Origin: Diploscapter coronatus | Lineage: Eukaryota > Nematoda > Chromadorea > Rhabditida > Rhabditidae | Length of the DNA stretch: 64,000 bases | Direction of reading: 5' to 3' | NCBI GenBank assembly: GCA_964036155.1 | Contig: OZ038422.1 | Location: 87,567,201-87,631,200 of the forward strand | Program-made: the position numbers and the translations under genes | The notes under the pieces: model-generated | The model's input: only the letters and a program-made list of their open reading frames with translations | What the model was told of the DNA's origin: nothing | Databases searched by the model: none | Shown here: positions 11,161 to 23,409 of the stretch, piece by piece | How positions within the stretch are numbered: the stretch's first letter is position 1 | How the letters are laid out: each line of letters starts with the position of its first letter

Positions 11161-13620
11161 TTATTTAATTACTTGTTCAATAGGTTGATCGGGCTTGACT
11201 CGTGTTGCGATAGTTTGAAAGACTGATATAGGACAATAGCCCGATTTGGCATTCTTACATTCTGGGATGCCAGTAGTTTCATCTTCAAATGTCGTATTTT
11301 CATTTTTATGGTAGATCAGCTAAATACTCAAAATAGTTTTAAATTCTGAGGGTATAACCTTGAAAGCGTAGTCCTTAGATGAGGTGTTTTGGTACAATTC
11401 GATTAAAGCACACGCACTATATTGAGGATAGGAGCCTTTTGGTTTAACTGCGTACTCTTCCACGCCGATAGCGGAGAAGAATGCGTAAAGAGTGGTATCG
11501 TGCTAAAATATTTTCTAAATGATATTGATAAATGGGGCTGCTCTTAGATAAGATGTGGGTACGAAATTATTTCTTAAAAATTATGGAAGAATGCTGATAA
11601 ACAGGTACGAAAAATTCGTAACAGTCGCACAGTTAAGACAGGTAAAATGTGCAAACATTTTAAACTTGATGCACGTTAGGTATAACTGTTCGATACCCGT
11701 GGGCGGCTATGATAATAATAAACTTACAGCAGAGTAAAGGTACATGTTCAAGTTGTTGATCCAATTACAGTCTGGACCAGTAGTGCCATTGCATCTGATT
11801 TTATCCTGCATCCGAGAACTGATTTCATTCACAAAAGATCCGGCTCGAAGCTTCCTCAATTGCAGTCCGATGTCAACACCGTTGAACATGTTTGGCTGAT
11901 CTACATAGGTATTTTCAGGGCATTAAATAGTAACTTTAAAAAGTTATCTCGACTTACCAAAGACCCCATTTTGATAGAGATTAACCTGAAAATGTGTTAT
12001 AACTGTTTTATAGGTCGGAAATAAGAATGTTACCTGATCATGCATAGCACCGATCTGATTAAATACAGCGTCGCTGTACCAGTTATAATTTTGCACTTGC
12101 CCAGGAAAGTAGATTTTCTAAATTTTATGAGTTTAGCGATAAAAAGAAGATATTTGAACTTCAATAAACAGCCCCTGCGCAAGAATATACAAATTATCGA
12201 GAGTCATGCTCAATCCAGACCAATCGGTTAAATTTTGAGCATCATTGATACACTGGTGAATTGGTAAAAATTCATTACTTCGGAACTTTGCTTTGCAAGA
12301 TTCTACCTACGATATTATTTAATACTTTAAAGGATCTTTGTTTTAAAACTATGTTAAGAATATCATGTATATACTAATAACTGATTGAAAACACATTGGT
12401 TCAAACGAACGTACTCATTAGTTTAAATCTTGAGAAAATGTCCCCAAATGTATCATATATGCTCAAAAATTTCGCTCATGTGCTGTTGTTTAGATAAATT
12501 ATATTCCTAGAGAATTTACCTCAATAGACAAGCCACCAGAAATAGAGCCGAAATCTTCAATTTGAGGATCGACTAAACCCGTCCAATCCGCGAGATTTTT
12601 GAGCATTTGCGAGACATTTGGCGAATTCGTAAAGTTTTGCACTTCGGCGGATTTTTTTGCTGCGTCCCACCTAATTTTAGGCGTTTTTAGTCAAACAAAA
12701 TCCTTATTTTTAACTTTGAAAACTTACCATTTGTCCCTTAACGGACAATAGACATCGGTATTTAGCAACTGAAAATCGAAGTATTTAAATAAGAAAGAAT
12801 AAAAAACTTACATAATCACTGTCATGATCTACGGTATGAATGGGTACCGGCACAAAACCACTGGGCCATCCATCCGTAACAGGATAATCAACCTGGCCTT
12901 GATTGCCATAGGTTGACTGCCCGTACATTCCAATCATATTCGAATATGCGGAAATTAAAGTCCGGTTGATATCAGTAGATCGGACGTACATCTGAAAATA
13001 TCTATAGGAATACATTTTAAGAGTAAAATCAAGGGTAAACAGGAGCTGATATTGAAAATCTAAAAGTCAGGAAAAACTTTCAAAGGCAAACTTTCAGCGA
13101 TCCTTGATAGAAATAAGATTACCCCATCAGATCTGTAGCTTGGGGGTAGAAAGCCAGGAAAAGTGCCATTACTGTCGATGTAACGATTTCGTAGCTTCAT
13201 TCCGAGATTAAGGTGCTGCCTCATTCCTCTGGGAGTCAATTGGCCAAACCCCCCTCCTCCCCATATCCAGTCATCCTTAATTTGTACGATATAATTGTTA
13301 ACAAAAAACAATTTAAGATTTCGTATATTTACCGCTTTTACAGCATCCTTAGGCCAAGTTTTAGTCGGCGATCTAAAATATAAATGAAGCCATCATGATT
13401 TAGATTTTCTTTCAATGTGAAATAAAACGAAAAACCTGTCTCCATGTCTCCACATCTAAACCCTTGTTCCATTAGTTTTCAAGTTTAAATATTTGTTTAC
13501 CGCGTGAACAAAGATTAGTTGCATACCATCCTTTGCCGCGACTGCATCTACACAATTCATGCAGCAAAAAATAACGCAATAAAGCAACAATAAACTCCTT
13601 ATCAGGCTATAATAAATCAT
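11161..13620 (-). CDS. Histidine acid phosphatase, secreted, complete
   Basis: Thirteen exons on the minus strand join in phase, giving 479 residues: 13501-13620, 13436-13455, 13333-13372, 13123-13275, 12812-12991, 12728-12768, 12520-12670, 12160-12306, 12034-12117, 11958-11985, 11728-11900, 11359-11502 and 11161-11319. The start at 13620 gives a signal peptide (MIYYSLIRSLLLLYCVIFCC), while an upstream in-frame ATG at 13665 would bury it. Catalytic features are LIFVHAMWRHGDRSP (phosphate-binding RHGxRxP with the nucleophile His), GGGGFGQLTPRGMRQHLNLG, YVRSTDINRTLISA and the proton-donor motif SAHDTTLYAFF. This is the branch-2 histidine phosphatase layout, expanded in nematodes and often intestinal or secreted. 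Several N-glycosylation sequons and paired Cys fit export. Exon 2 is only 20 nt and carries the RHGDR core. The gene is intact and convergent with the phospholipase B remnant. Confidence 0.93.
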
Positions 13621-13734
13621 CGTTTCCTTAATGCTCAATAATTTATTTTTATTTAAAATATACAATGAATAATGAATAAAAATCGATCACTGATCATTAG
13701 TTGTGAACTAGAAGAGAGGATACAAAGTCATATA

Positions 13735-14554
13735 CAGTTCCGGTCAAAAGATAGTAAACACCTTGTTTTTTGACCATAACTTTTTTTTATTTGAAAGAGG
13801 ATAAAAAGTTATATAAGTGTCAATGTTCAGCTTTCTAGGTATACCATTTCACGAGTTATCGATCGAATATTGATTTTTGCGCGAACAAAGGAACGTAAAC
13901 AGTTTCGAAAGTGACCCAATTAAACCAATTAACGTGGGATAATTAAGCGTGGATATTTTTCTCGAAGATAATCTTTCTCATCAATATACTTGCCAAGTTT
14001 CAAATCGGTTGGATTAGAAATAAGAAGGATATGAATTTTTTTCAAAGACTTTCCTTAATTGGGACACCCCCGGTTCAGAGCAGGCAAATCCAGAACTGCC
14101 CGATTCAGAACTTTTGTTAGCCCAGTCAGGCACGTCTATTCACAAAAAGTTCTGAATCGGGCAGTTCTGGATTTGTCTGCTCTGAACCGGGGGTGTCCCA
14201 ATTAAGGAAGGTCTTCGAAAAAATTCATATCTTTCTTATTTCTGATCCAACCGATTTGAAACTTGGCAAGTATATAGATTAGGAAGGTTGCTTTCGAGGA
14301 AAAATATCCACGCTTAATTATCCCACGTTAATTGGTTTAATTGGGTCACTTTCGAAACTGTTTACGTTCCTTTGTCCGCGCAAAAATCAATATTCGATCG
14401 ATAACTCGTGAAATGGTATACCTAGAAAGCTGAAAATTGACACTTATATAACTTTTTATCCTCTTTCAAATGAAAAAAAGTTTGTCAGAATAGGTAAAGT
14501 AGAAAAAATTTATGGACAAAAAACAAGGTGTTTACTATCTTTTGACCGGAACTG
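13735..14554. mobile_element. Palindromic Tc1/mariner-type MITE, copy 1
   Basis: It begins cagttccggtcaaaagatag and ends with the exact complement, flanked by TA on both sides (13733-13734 and 14555-14556). Nearly the whole 820 bp is one palindrome with arms of about 400 bases around a short loop near 14115-14145. There is no coding capacity. The TA duplication and CAGT termini indicate mobilisation by a Tc1/mariner transposase. Copy 2 is at 23410-24253. Confidence 0.92.
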
Positions 14555-14954
14555 TATTAAGAAAAAATGAGAACTGAAATTTGAAAGGGAAAAGGGACAA
14601 TGACATTAATTAATCTGCTGGCTCCGATAATGATAAACACAAAGTGGATCGAGGGCGTTAATAGGGACGTTTCATAGTGATTGAAGTCAATTGCTCACCT
14701 CCGCCGGCCGGCTAGTAGATTTCAAGAGAATTAAAGGATCAATTAATTGATTAAGGAATAATTTTGACGCAGTGAGTTTAATTTAAACCAGAATTCCGCA
14801 AAGAGGCTTAACGGATTACAAACTGCAGCTAGACTGCTAGCATTTTATCATGATTATATAAGATTAGCGAATAAGAAATGTGAAGATTAAAGCAATTTCC
14901 GGGCATTTTAATTTCCACGTTGATCTTCAATACTTTGATCTATTAAGACGCGTT

Positions 14955-15920
14955 CTTTGAGTAGCCCGAACAAAGGCCGGACAACTGCAAAAGTGTCTCG
15001 GATCCGAACCAAACTTATATGGTGGATACACCCATGGGCCCTAATAAAAAATGGGAAGATCAGGTCCCACCCCCTAAAGTGGACGGGGCTATGCTAATTT
15101 GAAGTTTGAACTAGACACTCGTCAGAAGGTACAAAGAAAACTTTTGCTATGCGTCATTCAAGTTTTCACCCGATGTCTTGAATCAGAAATGACTTTACAT
15201 AGGTCAAATTCGGCTAAAAATTACACTATTCGACTCAGATCACCGAGCTGGACAATCTGACATAGGTTTTAAGGCCTCTAAACCACTTTGGAAAATTCGA
15301 CCTCCCCAGAGTGCATGTTCCAACAAATGTAGAATCCTGGAAAAAGCCCCAAAATCGTGTTCTTCAGGTCAAATATAGTCAGAAACCACAAAAACTAGAC
15401 CCGGGGGTCAATCTTGAATCTTTTGTCCGAGCAATTTTGAGAATTACAAAGACTACTTTAAAGGCGACTCTGTGATTGATTAGCTCTTTCCAGCAAACGA
15501 TATACCGTTGCTTACACTAGTAGTAAAGAATTTTTTCCTAGAAATTATTCGAATTGTTTATGCTTCCGTATAAGAAAATTGATTAGTGCTGAAAGATCAA
15601 CTTGATATCCTAAAAAATACGTCATTTGAAAAAAAAATCATTATGCCAGTTGAATACCGACTCCTAGAAGGTAGGTTAGAAACCAGATGAAGTACGACAG
15701 AGAGAGAAGTCTTCTAACTTTTTTTTTATGATCTTTCGATAAATTCTGCATTATATGCGAAGAATCGTGATGATTAATTTGATTTTTTCATATCACTATT
15801 ATAGCTTCCTGATTCAGAAGACCATAGTGGCTATATTTTGAAAAATTTGTCACGTTTCCAAACGTAGGAAAGAGAATATAGGAATTAGATTCAATTTTAT
15901 GGGAATAGCAGCGGCATTTT
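14955..15920. repeat. Dispersed repeat with gcccgaacaa-type end, copy 1
   Basis: About 900 bases in the same orientation and closely similar to 54411-55320. They share ggacaactgcaaaagt-type starts, gggcggggctatgctaatttg-like tracts and an ending around ggaatagcagcgg. Related ends occur at 40555-40760 and in both arms at 62704-63235. No intact ORF is seen. Confidence 0.8.
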
Positions 15921-15922
15921 TA

Positions 15923-17222
15923 TATAAGACGTTATTTATAAAAATCGAATATGGGGTGGTACCCAAGAAGTCGATCCTCAAATTTCGAGCTGATTTTTTG
16001 TCCCTGGGGGTTTTCGACTGCGCTGATGACGAATCTGGCGGTTAAAACCCGGTCCGATCACCTGTTCCGCCTGTTCCGGAAGGTCCGCATTCGGTAGTTC
16101 CGAAAAATTCGATTTTCGTTATTCTGTATGGAAAAAATTCAAATTTAGTATCAAAATGCTCGGAGAGACCAGCTGAGCACGACTCTGAAAAGATCTCGTC
16201 GAAATGACACCGAATAAGAAACTTATGATGAACATAGTGAAACATATGGAAAATGTCATATCGATGTTTCGCTTCTTTTAATTTTTAATTTTTTTAAAAG
16301 TACCAGATTCCGCGAGTTATTTATACTGGGAAGTAGCCCAGGTCTTTTAGTTTCTGAAACACTTAACCGTTTTCCTATAGACTACCCGCTAGTGAAGTGA
16401 AGAAATGCCACTTCTTCGAAGAGTTGTTATGACTCATTTTTGCCTAATCTGATTTCAAAAATTCATAACTTCCATAATTCTAAACCAAATTTTATAATTC
16501 TTTTTTATTGAACAGAATTTAATCCATAGATTATCAGGCAATAAAATAAGAATTTTTTAAAATGCCAATTTCTGCAGAAATCGATATTCAAAAAAATTCT
16601 CTTTTTGATATTTGATAAACTAGATATTCATCTTAATCAAACAAAAAAAGAATTATAAAATTTAGTCGTGAATCTTGGAAGTTATGAATTTTTGAAATCA
16701 GATTAGGCAAAAATGAGTCATAACAACTCTTCGAAGAAGTGGCATTTCTTCACTTCACTAGCGGGTAGTCTATAGGAAAACGGTTAAGTGTTTCAGAAAC
16801 TAAAAGACCTGGGCTACTTCCCAGTATAAATAACTCGCGGAATCTGGTACTTTTAAAAAAATTAAAAATTAAAAGAAGCGAAACATCGATATGACATTTT
16901 CCATATGTTTCACTATGTTCATCATAAGTTTCTTATTCGGTGTCATTTCGACGAGATCTTTTCAGAGTCGTGCTCAGCTGGTCTCTCCGAGCATTTTGAT
17001 ACTAAATTTGAATTTTTTCCATACAGAATAACGAAAATAGAATTTTCCGAAACTACCGTATGCGGACCTTCCGGAACAGGCGGAACAAGTAGTCGGATCG
17101 GGTTTTAACCGTCAGATTCGTAATCAGCGTGGTCGAAAACCCCCAGGGACAAAAAATCAGCCCGAAATTTGAGGATCGACTTCTTGGGTACCACCCCATA
17201 TTCGATTCTTACGAAGAACGTG
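15923..17222. repeat. 1.3-kb near-perfect palindrome
   Basis: Arms 15923-16600 and 16655-17222 are complementary with few mismatches. The left begins with tatggggtggtacccaagaa and the right ends with its complement. Both arms encode the same 67-residue reading frame in opposite directions with only a few substitutions, showing close sequence identity rather than a gene. One arm recurs at 35311-36014. It lies just upstream of the duplicated C6/mucin segment. Confidence 0.9.
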
Positions 17223-17757
17223 TCATATATGATCGTGACTTGCTTGTATTTTAAAACTATTTTCATCCAACTCTAACCACCAGATGAAGGTTAGTAACTA
17301 AAATTAGGAGTGAGTTGATACATAGTTGCAGTTCGTACGAAGTTCGAGCATTTTCTAATATATTGAAATTTCTCAATTATTTATTTCATTTAATGCAAAA
17401 TCGTAGAAGGAAGTGATTGAAAAATGCACTTCCTCTATTCTCAGGGGCATAATTCGTTGATAACGATTGCTAATAATGATACTAAATAGCCAAATGTGTC
17501 ATCAAAACGAGCTAAGTCATAGTTCAATTAAAAACAGGAAATAAGAAATTCAGAGAAGAAATATATTACGCATGCAGTTTAGCTAATGACGAATGAAACA
17601 GGAGCACGGAACAATGTGGATGCGGAACTTAATTGAAACTTATCGTAATTATGCATTTATCAGATGATCAATCACATATAGAGATGAAAAAGGAGAACTA
17701 TAAATATGGGATGTAACGAATGATGAAGCGTTGTAAATTTAGCACACAAACTCAGCA

Positions 17758-20700
17758 ATGAGGTATCCGCTAATAGCAGCCAGTATTCTATTCTGGATAT
17801 TAATATCATCAATAGACGGTGGAATCTACGGCGGCTATGAAGCTCAGGTCAGTAATAGTTATTTTTGAAGATTACTCAAGTATTAAGAGAAATACTTGAA
17901 TAATCTACGATGCTGTCAGCATTGATACTAAACTAGGCTTGAAAAAGCTGTAGTTGTCGAAAGTGTAAATGAAAAATGAGGCAAGCTGCACTGTTCTTTG
18001 CCGCATAATTTACAGTAAAGTATAATGCAGTTTGGAGATTGTTGTGCAACCTGAAAAGGAAAAATTAGCATAAAATCTTCAACGAATACTAGAAAATCAT
18101 CAGTTCCGCTGTTTGTCAAAACATCAAATTTATACAAGGTCAGCACTCACCACAAAGCCCAGTGAGAGGAAAGTATTCTTTTTTGCATACTGTTCGCTGC
18201 ATCTTTCAACAGTATGTAGCACGAAGAATACTGATCATCAGCTAGACTTTGCAGTGTATGCAGATCTCATAAGTTTTTACCCTTCGATGTTAATGAATTC
18301 GAGTGGTTAAATAAATTATTACTGATAACTTTGAATGATAAATTATGATGAGTAATTGCATAATCGAAAGTAATAAATTTTTCGAAAATGGAAGTGGCTT
18401 CTATTTAGCTGTAATAGAAGTATTCAATAATTGATGATAAATTATTTAGTTCCTCAATCACAGTTAGATAGGAGCTAGTTTATTTATCGAAATTATTAGT
18501 CTCCTAAAGTGAAGAAACATTCCTTCATAAACGGTAAAAGTTTGTTAGAGAGACGAGAGTGGTCGGATCAGTTCTCCAAGCGAATCTTTATGATGTCATA
18601 TTCATCATTTTTTCCAATTCTTATAGATGTTTTATGTAATGTTTTCGCTTTGAATATGAATAGTGTTTTTCTTATGCTAATTTTAGAACGCTGATACTGG
18701 CGGCGGTTCATATAGTGGAGGCAACTCATATGGAAATGGCTATGCAGACTACAATGCACCACAAACCTATATCGAAGACGACATCTACGAGGAATATCCG
18801 ATGTCTTCCGAGTCATCTGAGTCGTCGTCGTCGAGCGAATCGGAAGAAAATAGTAAGTTCTACAAATATTCATAAATTAAGAATTCCTGCAATTGATGAT
18901 ATGAAGTTTGCAATATAAATAATTTTAGAATGTAAAGAATGTCCTACCGTTAAGATCCTGGATCTGCTAAACGTTAGCTTGCCAAAAGGATTCTACGAAT
19001 TTCCGCCTACATTCAAGTAAACCTTTGCTTTTTACTGGATAACAAAAGCTTTTTATTTATTATGAGTTTATTTTTTGTGAAAATAGAGATCAAAATAAGG
19101 TTAGGCATTAGCTTTTTCCCGAAAAATGCATTTTTACAAATATCTGAATAATTTTCTTTCCAATGATAAATGAACTTTTCACATTAATTTAATCTGGCGA
19201 AACTTTTGAATCACTCAGTATACTAATATTTCCTTTTCATGTTGAACATTTAGATACATCAAGAAGAATGGCTGCAAAGCTGTAAAAATATTATGCATAG
19301 GCAGTTCTCCTTCGGAACTCGTTGTTAATAATCCGAAAGGCACTGGTGACAATTCGAATCAGACATATCCTGGAGCAAGGGTATTTTTTACTTTTATATC
19401 CAGGTTGAGCTAAAAAGTTAGCACCATTTGTTTTATATTTGCTAGTCCTTCCATTTATGGCATAAATATTCAGATGAAATTTTTCACTTTCATCATTAGT
19501 CAACTTGAAATTTCTGCAAAATCTTTACCAGATCAGTTTACCACAAACGTTTGAACCAGTAGAAAGAAAAAAAAACTAGTGATGCAAAACTATTGAGAGT
19601 CTCTCTAACATTCAACATAATAGGTTGTTTCACGTGGATACTCAATCAGAGTATTTGCCAAATGCAATGAGAACGGAAAATGGGTCATAAGGGATTGGAA
19701 GAACTTGCGAATCATTTTCGACCATGCGGTGTGCGTTATTCGAACTAACGTTACAACTCCAGGTTTAATAATTTGATTTGATTTTTGGAAATCTTACCAA
19801 TTCATCGATAGACTAGTTTGTAAAAATTGATCTACAGTCTGTCACAAAAATATAGACGGATGCATTTTTCGCCGATATCGCCTATAAGAAGTGGATATAA
19901 TGGAAAATCACTACCAAATTCGGAATCAGCGGTGTCGATAACCTATATTGGGAGCAATAATGATCGGTCAACATTATCTAATTAGACTATTTTTGCTTGT
20001 AATATACAGTGCCGTCCATGTGTCTTGGAACTTTCAGTTTTTTTCGAAAAATATTCTTCTAATGAAACTTTTGAATTTCGATTTTTTTCAGATGAAAGCT
20101 ATTTCTATGGGCTTCAAAACGGTGTGTCAAAATTGCACGCTATTTACACCGTAGCTGCGTAAATTTCGTAAAATTAGAATCGGATCGTCCAAGAGTCTTG
20201 GAACTCTAGAATGACCTTATTTAAAATGATTTATAAATAACTTAGAAACGAAATTATGATAATACAAGCTGATAAAATAATAAGATTAGCTCAATAGCGA
20301 GTAGAAAACCCCTAGCCTTGATGGCCACTTCGCATCTGTTGGGCATTGAAGCCATCAGAAGATCGATCGTGCGCTGGTCTGCCTTGTACCATTCCCGGGA
20401 CAGAATGGCGAACTTTTCGTCGGAATTTCGAGCTCAAATGCCCTTAACTCGTGTCTCCAGATCGTCCCACAAATATTATATCGGATTCAAGTCAGAAATT
20501 GCGAATATAATGGGAGGACGTTCACCTCTTTAGCCTTGAACCATTTCTGCACTATGGCAGATCTGTGCTTGTGGTAATTATCCTGCTGGAATATCCATCC
20601 AGTGGAGATTTTTTTTCTTGGAAAAAGGAAGCATGTGCTTCTCCAATATCTCCTTATACATATTAGCGTCCATCAATACGCATAAGGGGACCGACGCCAG

Positions 20701-22985
20701 ATGCACTGAAACATCCCCATATAGTAGCAGATCCACCACCGTGCTTGACGGTGGGTATTTGGTATTTTGGATCGAATCTGGTACCCATCGGACGTCGAAC
20801 CCACCGTTTCTCACCACTTCCAAACATATTAAACTTGGATTTGTCGCTCCAAAGAATTTTAGACCACTGCGTGCGTGACCAGTCCTTATGCGACTTCGCC
20901 CAATTTTTTCGTTCGGTCAATTATTTTTTTGGGATAAACGGCTTACAAACCCCAACTCTACCATTCAAACCCTCCTTACCCAAGTGACGTTTTATAGTGG
21001 TGACAGAAATTTTATCGTCAAAAATTGGGGAAATTTCGGTAAGAATCTGGGGAGCAGTAAGGCGAGAATTGGAACGAGAGGTTCTAATGATCATTTTGTT
21101 GACGTGCTTACTGGTCTTGAGGTGGTTCTGTAGGGATCGACGATGTTGTGTGTCATCGAATCAGTGAGAAACTGACTGCTTGGAGACGTGGAAGATAGCA
21201 ACTACGTCGGCGAAACCGTGTTCGGTCTCAGCGTGCTTAACAGTCCTCTCCTTCAACTCGACGGTGTAATATTTGCGACAGACCATCTGAAATCGATAGA
21301 ATCTACACCGATCAGTAAAAATATTCAATGAATACGACAGAAAAGTGATAAAATAACGACGAAAAGAAAGAAATGACGAAAGCTCCAAGACTCTTGGACG
21401 ATCCGATTCTAATTTTACGAAATTTACGCAGCTACGGTGTAAATAGCGTGCAATTTTGACACACCGTTTTGAAGCCCATAGAAATAGCTTTCATCTGAAA
21501 AAAATCGAAATTCAAAAGTTTCATTAGAAGAATATTTTTCGAAAAAAACTGAAAGTTCCAAGACACATGGACGGCACTGTATATTACAAGCAAAAATAGT
21601 CTAATTAGATAATGTTGACCGATCATTATTGCTCCCAATATAGGTTATCGACACCGCTGATTCCGAATTTGGTAGTGATTTTCCATTATATCCACTTCTT
21701 ATAGGCGATATCGGCGAAAAATGCATCCGTCTATATTTTTGTGACAGACTGTATTACGCGTCCGGCTCATAGAAAAAGATCGATTTTTTCTTCTCTTGAC
21801 TCCTCATACTATTTATTAGAAAAATCGGTATCTTTTCCTAGGAGCTTTCTGGAAGCGTTATGACCATTCATTTTTTAAATTTCAAAAGCTATGGGTATTG
21901 TACCGTTATCTAAGGTATGAAAATGGTGATAAGAATAGTTTGAAAACGTTGCTGTGCTAGAGAAAATATCTTTCAAAATAATTATAGTGCCAACAACAAA
22001 TCCTTCAGCAACAGCTCCACCAGCAACACCTCCTCCAACACCTGCTCCACCTACGTCTGCTCCTCCGACACCTGCTCCTCCGACACCTGCTCCACCTACA
22101 CCTGCTCCTCCAACACCTGCTCCTCCGACACCCGCTCCTCCTACGCCTGCTCCTCCGACACCCGCTCCTCCTACGCCTGCTCCTCCAACACCTGCTCCAC
22201 CTACACCTGCTCCTCCAACACCTGCTCCTCCAACACCTGCTCCTCCAACACCTGCTCCTCCAACACCTGCTCCTCCAACACCTGCTCCTCCAACACCTGC
22301 TCCTCCAACACCTGCTCCTCCAACACCTGCTCCTCCAACACCTGCTCCTCCAACACCCGCTCCAACGACAGAACCTCCTTCAACGACATCAACAGAACCT
22401 CCTCCACCTCCTTCCACAACAACTACAGCACCTTCACCTCCTTCAACGACATCAACAGAACCTCCTTCCACGAGCACAATAATACCTTCCACGACATCGA
22501 CAATTCCTTCCACGAGCACATCAATTCCTTCCACGAGCACATCAATTCCTTCCACGAGCACATCAATTCCTTCCACGAGCACATCAATTCCTTCCACGAG
22601 CACAATAATACCTTCCACGACATCCACAGAAACTCCTTCCACGACATCGACAGAAACCCCTTCTACGTCATCGACAGAAACTCCTTCCACGACATCGACA
22701 GAAACCCCTTCTACGTCGTCGACAGAAACTCCTTCCACAACATCGACAGAAACTCCTTCCACGACATCCACAATAATTCCTTCCACGTCATCGACAATTC
22801 TTTCCACGACATCCACAATAATTCCTTCCACGTCATCCACAATAATTCCTTCCACGTCATCTACAGAAACTCCTTCCACGACATCTACAGAAACTCCTTC
22901 CACGACATCTACAGAAACTCCTTCCACGACATCCACAATAATTCCTTCCACGACATCGACAACACCAGGTAGTGAATATCAATAA
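17758..22985 (+). CDS. Secreted C6-domain mucin-like protein (copy A)
   Basis: Six exons join in phase for 535 residues: 17758-17847, 18687-18852, 18929-19016, 19254-19380, 19624-19762 and 21988-22985. Exon 1 is a signal peptide ([20 protein letters not shown]). Exon 2 is Gly/Tyr-rich then Ser/Glu-rich ([15 protein letters not shown]). Exons 3-5 form a six-cysteine domain of the nematode C6 type: CKEC, then [10 protein letters not shown], then [11 protein letters not shown], and a final Cys. Exon 6 is low complexity: 15-base units coding PTPAP, then Thr/Ser/Pro/Ile repeats (PSTTST), ending GSEYQ. The Thr/Ser/Pro tail is a likely O-glycosylation region, so a secreted mucin or cuticle/surface protein is inferred. 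C6 function is not established. Intron 5 (19763-21987) contains the nested transposons at 19835-21751. Confidence 0.85.
20007..21579 (-). mobile_element. Tc1-like DNA transposon (1.57 kb)
   Basis: It is bounded by cagtgccgtccatgtgtctt and its complement, with inverted repeats of about 200 bases and TA on both sides (20005-20006 and 21580-21581). It carries a minus-strand transposase remnant. Its arms together with the host MITE arms give about 370 bases of continuous identity between the two sides. Confidence 0.92.
20330..21286 (-). pseudogene. Tc1-family transposase, inactivated
   Basis: Read on the minus strand, an N-terminal helix-turn-helix block ([20 protein letters not shown], then [14 protein letters not shown]) is followed by a catalytic region with [36 protein letters not shown] and a second Asp motif (FQQDNYHKH). 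These match the DDE Tc1/mariner catalytic core that cuts and pastes at TA sites. The blocks lie in different frames, so several frameshifts are present. The third acidic residue, expected in DLNPIE, falls on a TAA codon (DLNPI-stop). The copy cannot make active enzyme. Confidence 0.88.
21988..22960 (+). repeat. Coding minisatellite: 15-base PTPAP units and Ser/Thr repeats
   Basis: About 22028-22360 is a tandem array of 15-base units (acacctgctcctcca type). It is followed by irregular units such as ccttccacgacatcgaca to 22960. All units are multiples of three, so length changes keep frame. Long open frames on the opposite strand here are shadows of the repeat. Confidence 0.95.
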
Positions 22986-23130
22986 GAAAGTAAATAGTAG
23001 GTAAGTCATAAGCCACAAGTTTTGTAAGACTCGAATTAGGTGTACTCGGCAAAATAGAAGATTCTCCAAATAATCTTACTTTTCATACACACTACTGGCC
23101 AAAAGTTACTCGCAAACTATGTATATTATC

Positions 23131-23409
23131 CTTCCCCTCCCTTACTTTTTTTAAACGGACCTACCTGAAAATTGGTTGAAATACGTCTCAATGGTTTATG
23201 TAATCTGACAAAGTTTCATGTCGATTGGACTAGTTTTTGAAAAGTTATGAATCAAATTCGAACATTTTCTTGGATAAAATTAATCTGCAAAATGTTAAGG
23301 AGCATAATGAAAAACATATTGTACCTATAAAAATTCATAGGATAATAGGTTAACGGGCAAATGAGACTGACTATGAATCCTCTAATCATTGGCCATCTGG
23401 GGCATATTA
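23131..23409. other. Spacer with no feature
   Basis: AT-rich sequence between the end of the duplicated segment and the next MITE. Nothing is recognised. Confidence 0.5.

Larger units (their letters stand above)
19835..21751. mobile_element. Palindromic TA-flanked MITE split by a Tc1-like element
   Basis: Ends cagtctgtcacaaaaatata and the complement are flanked by TA (19833-19834, 21752-21753). The arms 19835-20006 and 21580-21751 are mirror images. Removing the inserted element at 20007-21579 leaves a roughly 340-bp perfect palindrome whose centre is ttgtaatatattacaa. It has no coding capacity and lies within an intron of the copy A gene. Confidence 0.9.
17230..23130. repeat. Segmental duplication, copy A (pair with 37600-40270)
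   Basis: The flanks match 37600-40270 from about 17240 (cttgtattttaaaactattttc-like) through promoter, exon 1, intron 1, exon 2, then the region after 21750 to the sequence past the stop codon (aaatagaagattctccaaat). Copy A is longer because it holds the C6 exons and the transposons. Confidence 0.85.

Noticed and set aside
16042..17108. Two opposed 67-residue ORFs (MFHYVHHKFLIRC...)
   Set aside because: They are mirror copies in a palindrome and the 35 kb arm does not keep the frame, so this is not a gene.
22028..22360. CRISPR-like regular repeat array
   Set aside because: Units are contiguous 15-mers with no spacers and are coding. The genome is eukaryotic.
21875..22951. 358-residue minus-strand ORF of VVEGVSVD / GGAGVGG repeats
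   Set aside because: It is the reverse complement of the in-frame PTPAP/STT minisatellite of the copy A gene. Repeat units of multiples of three open all frames.
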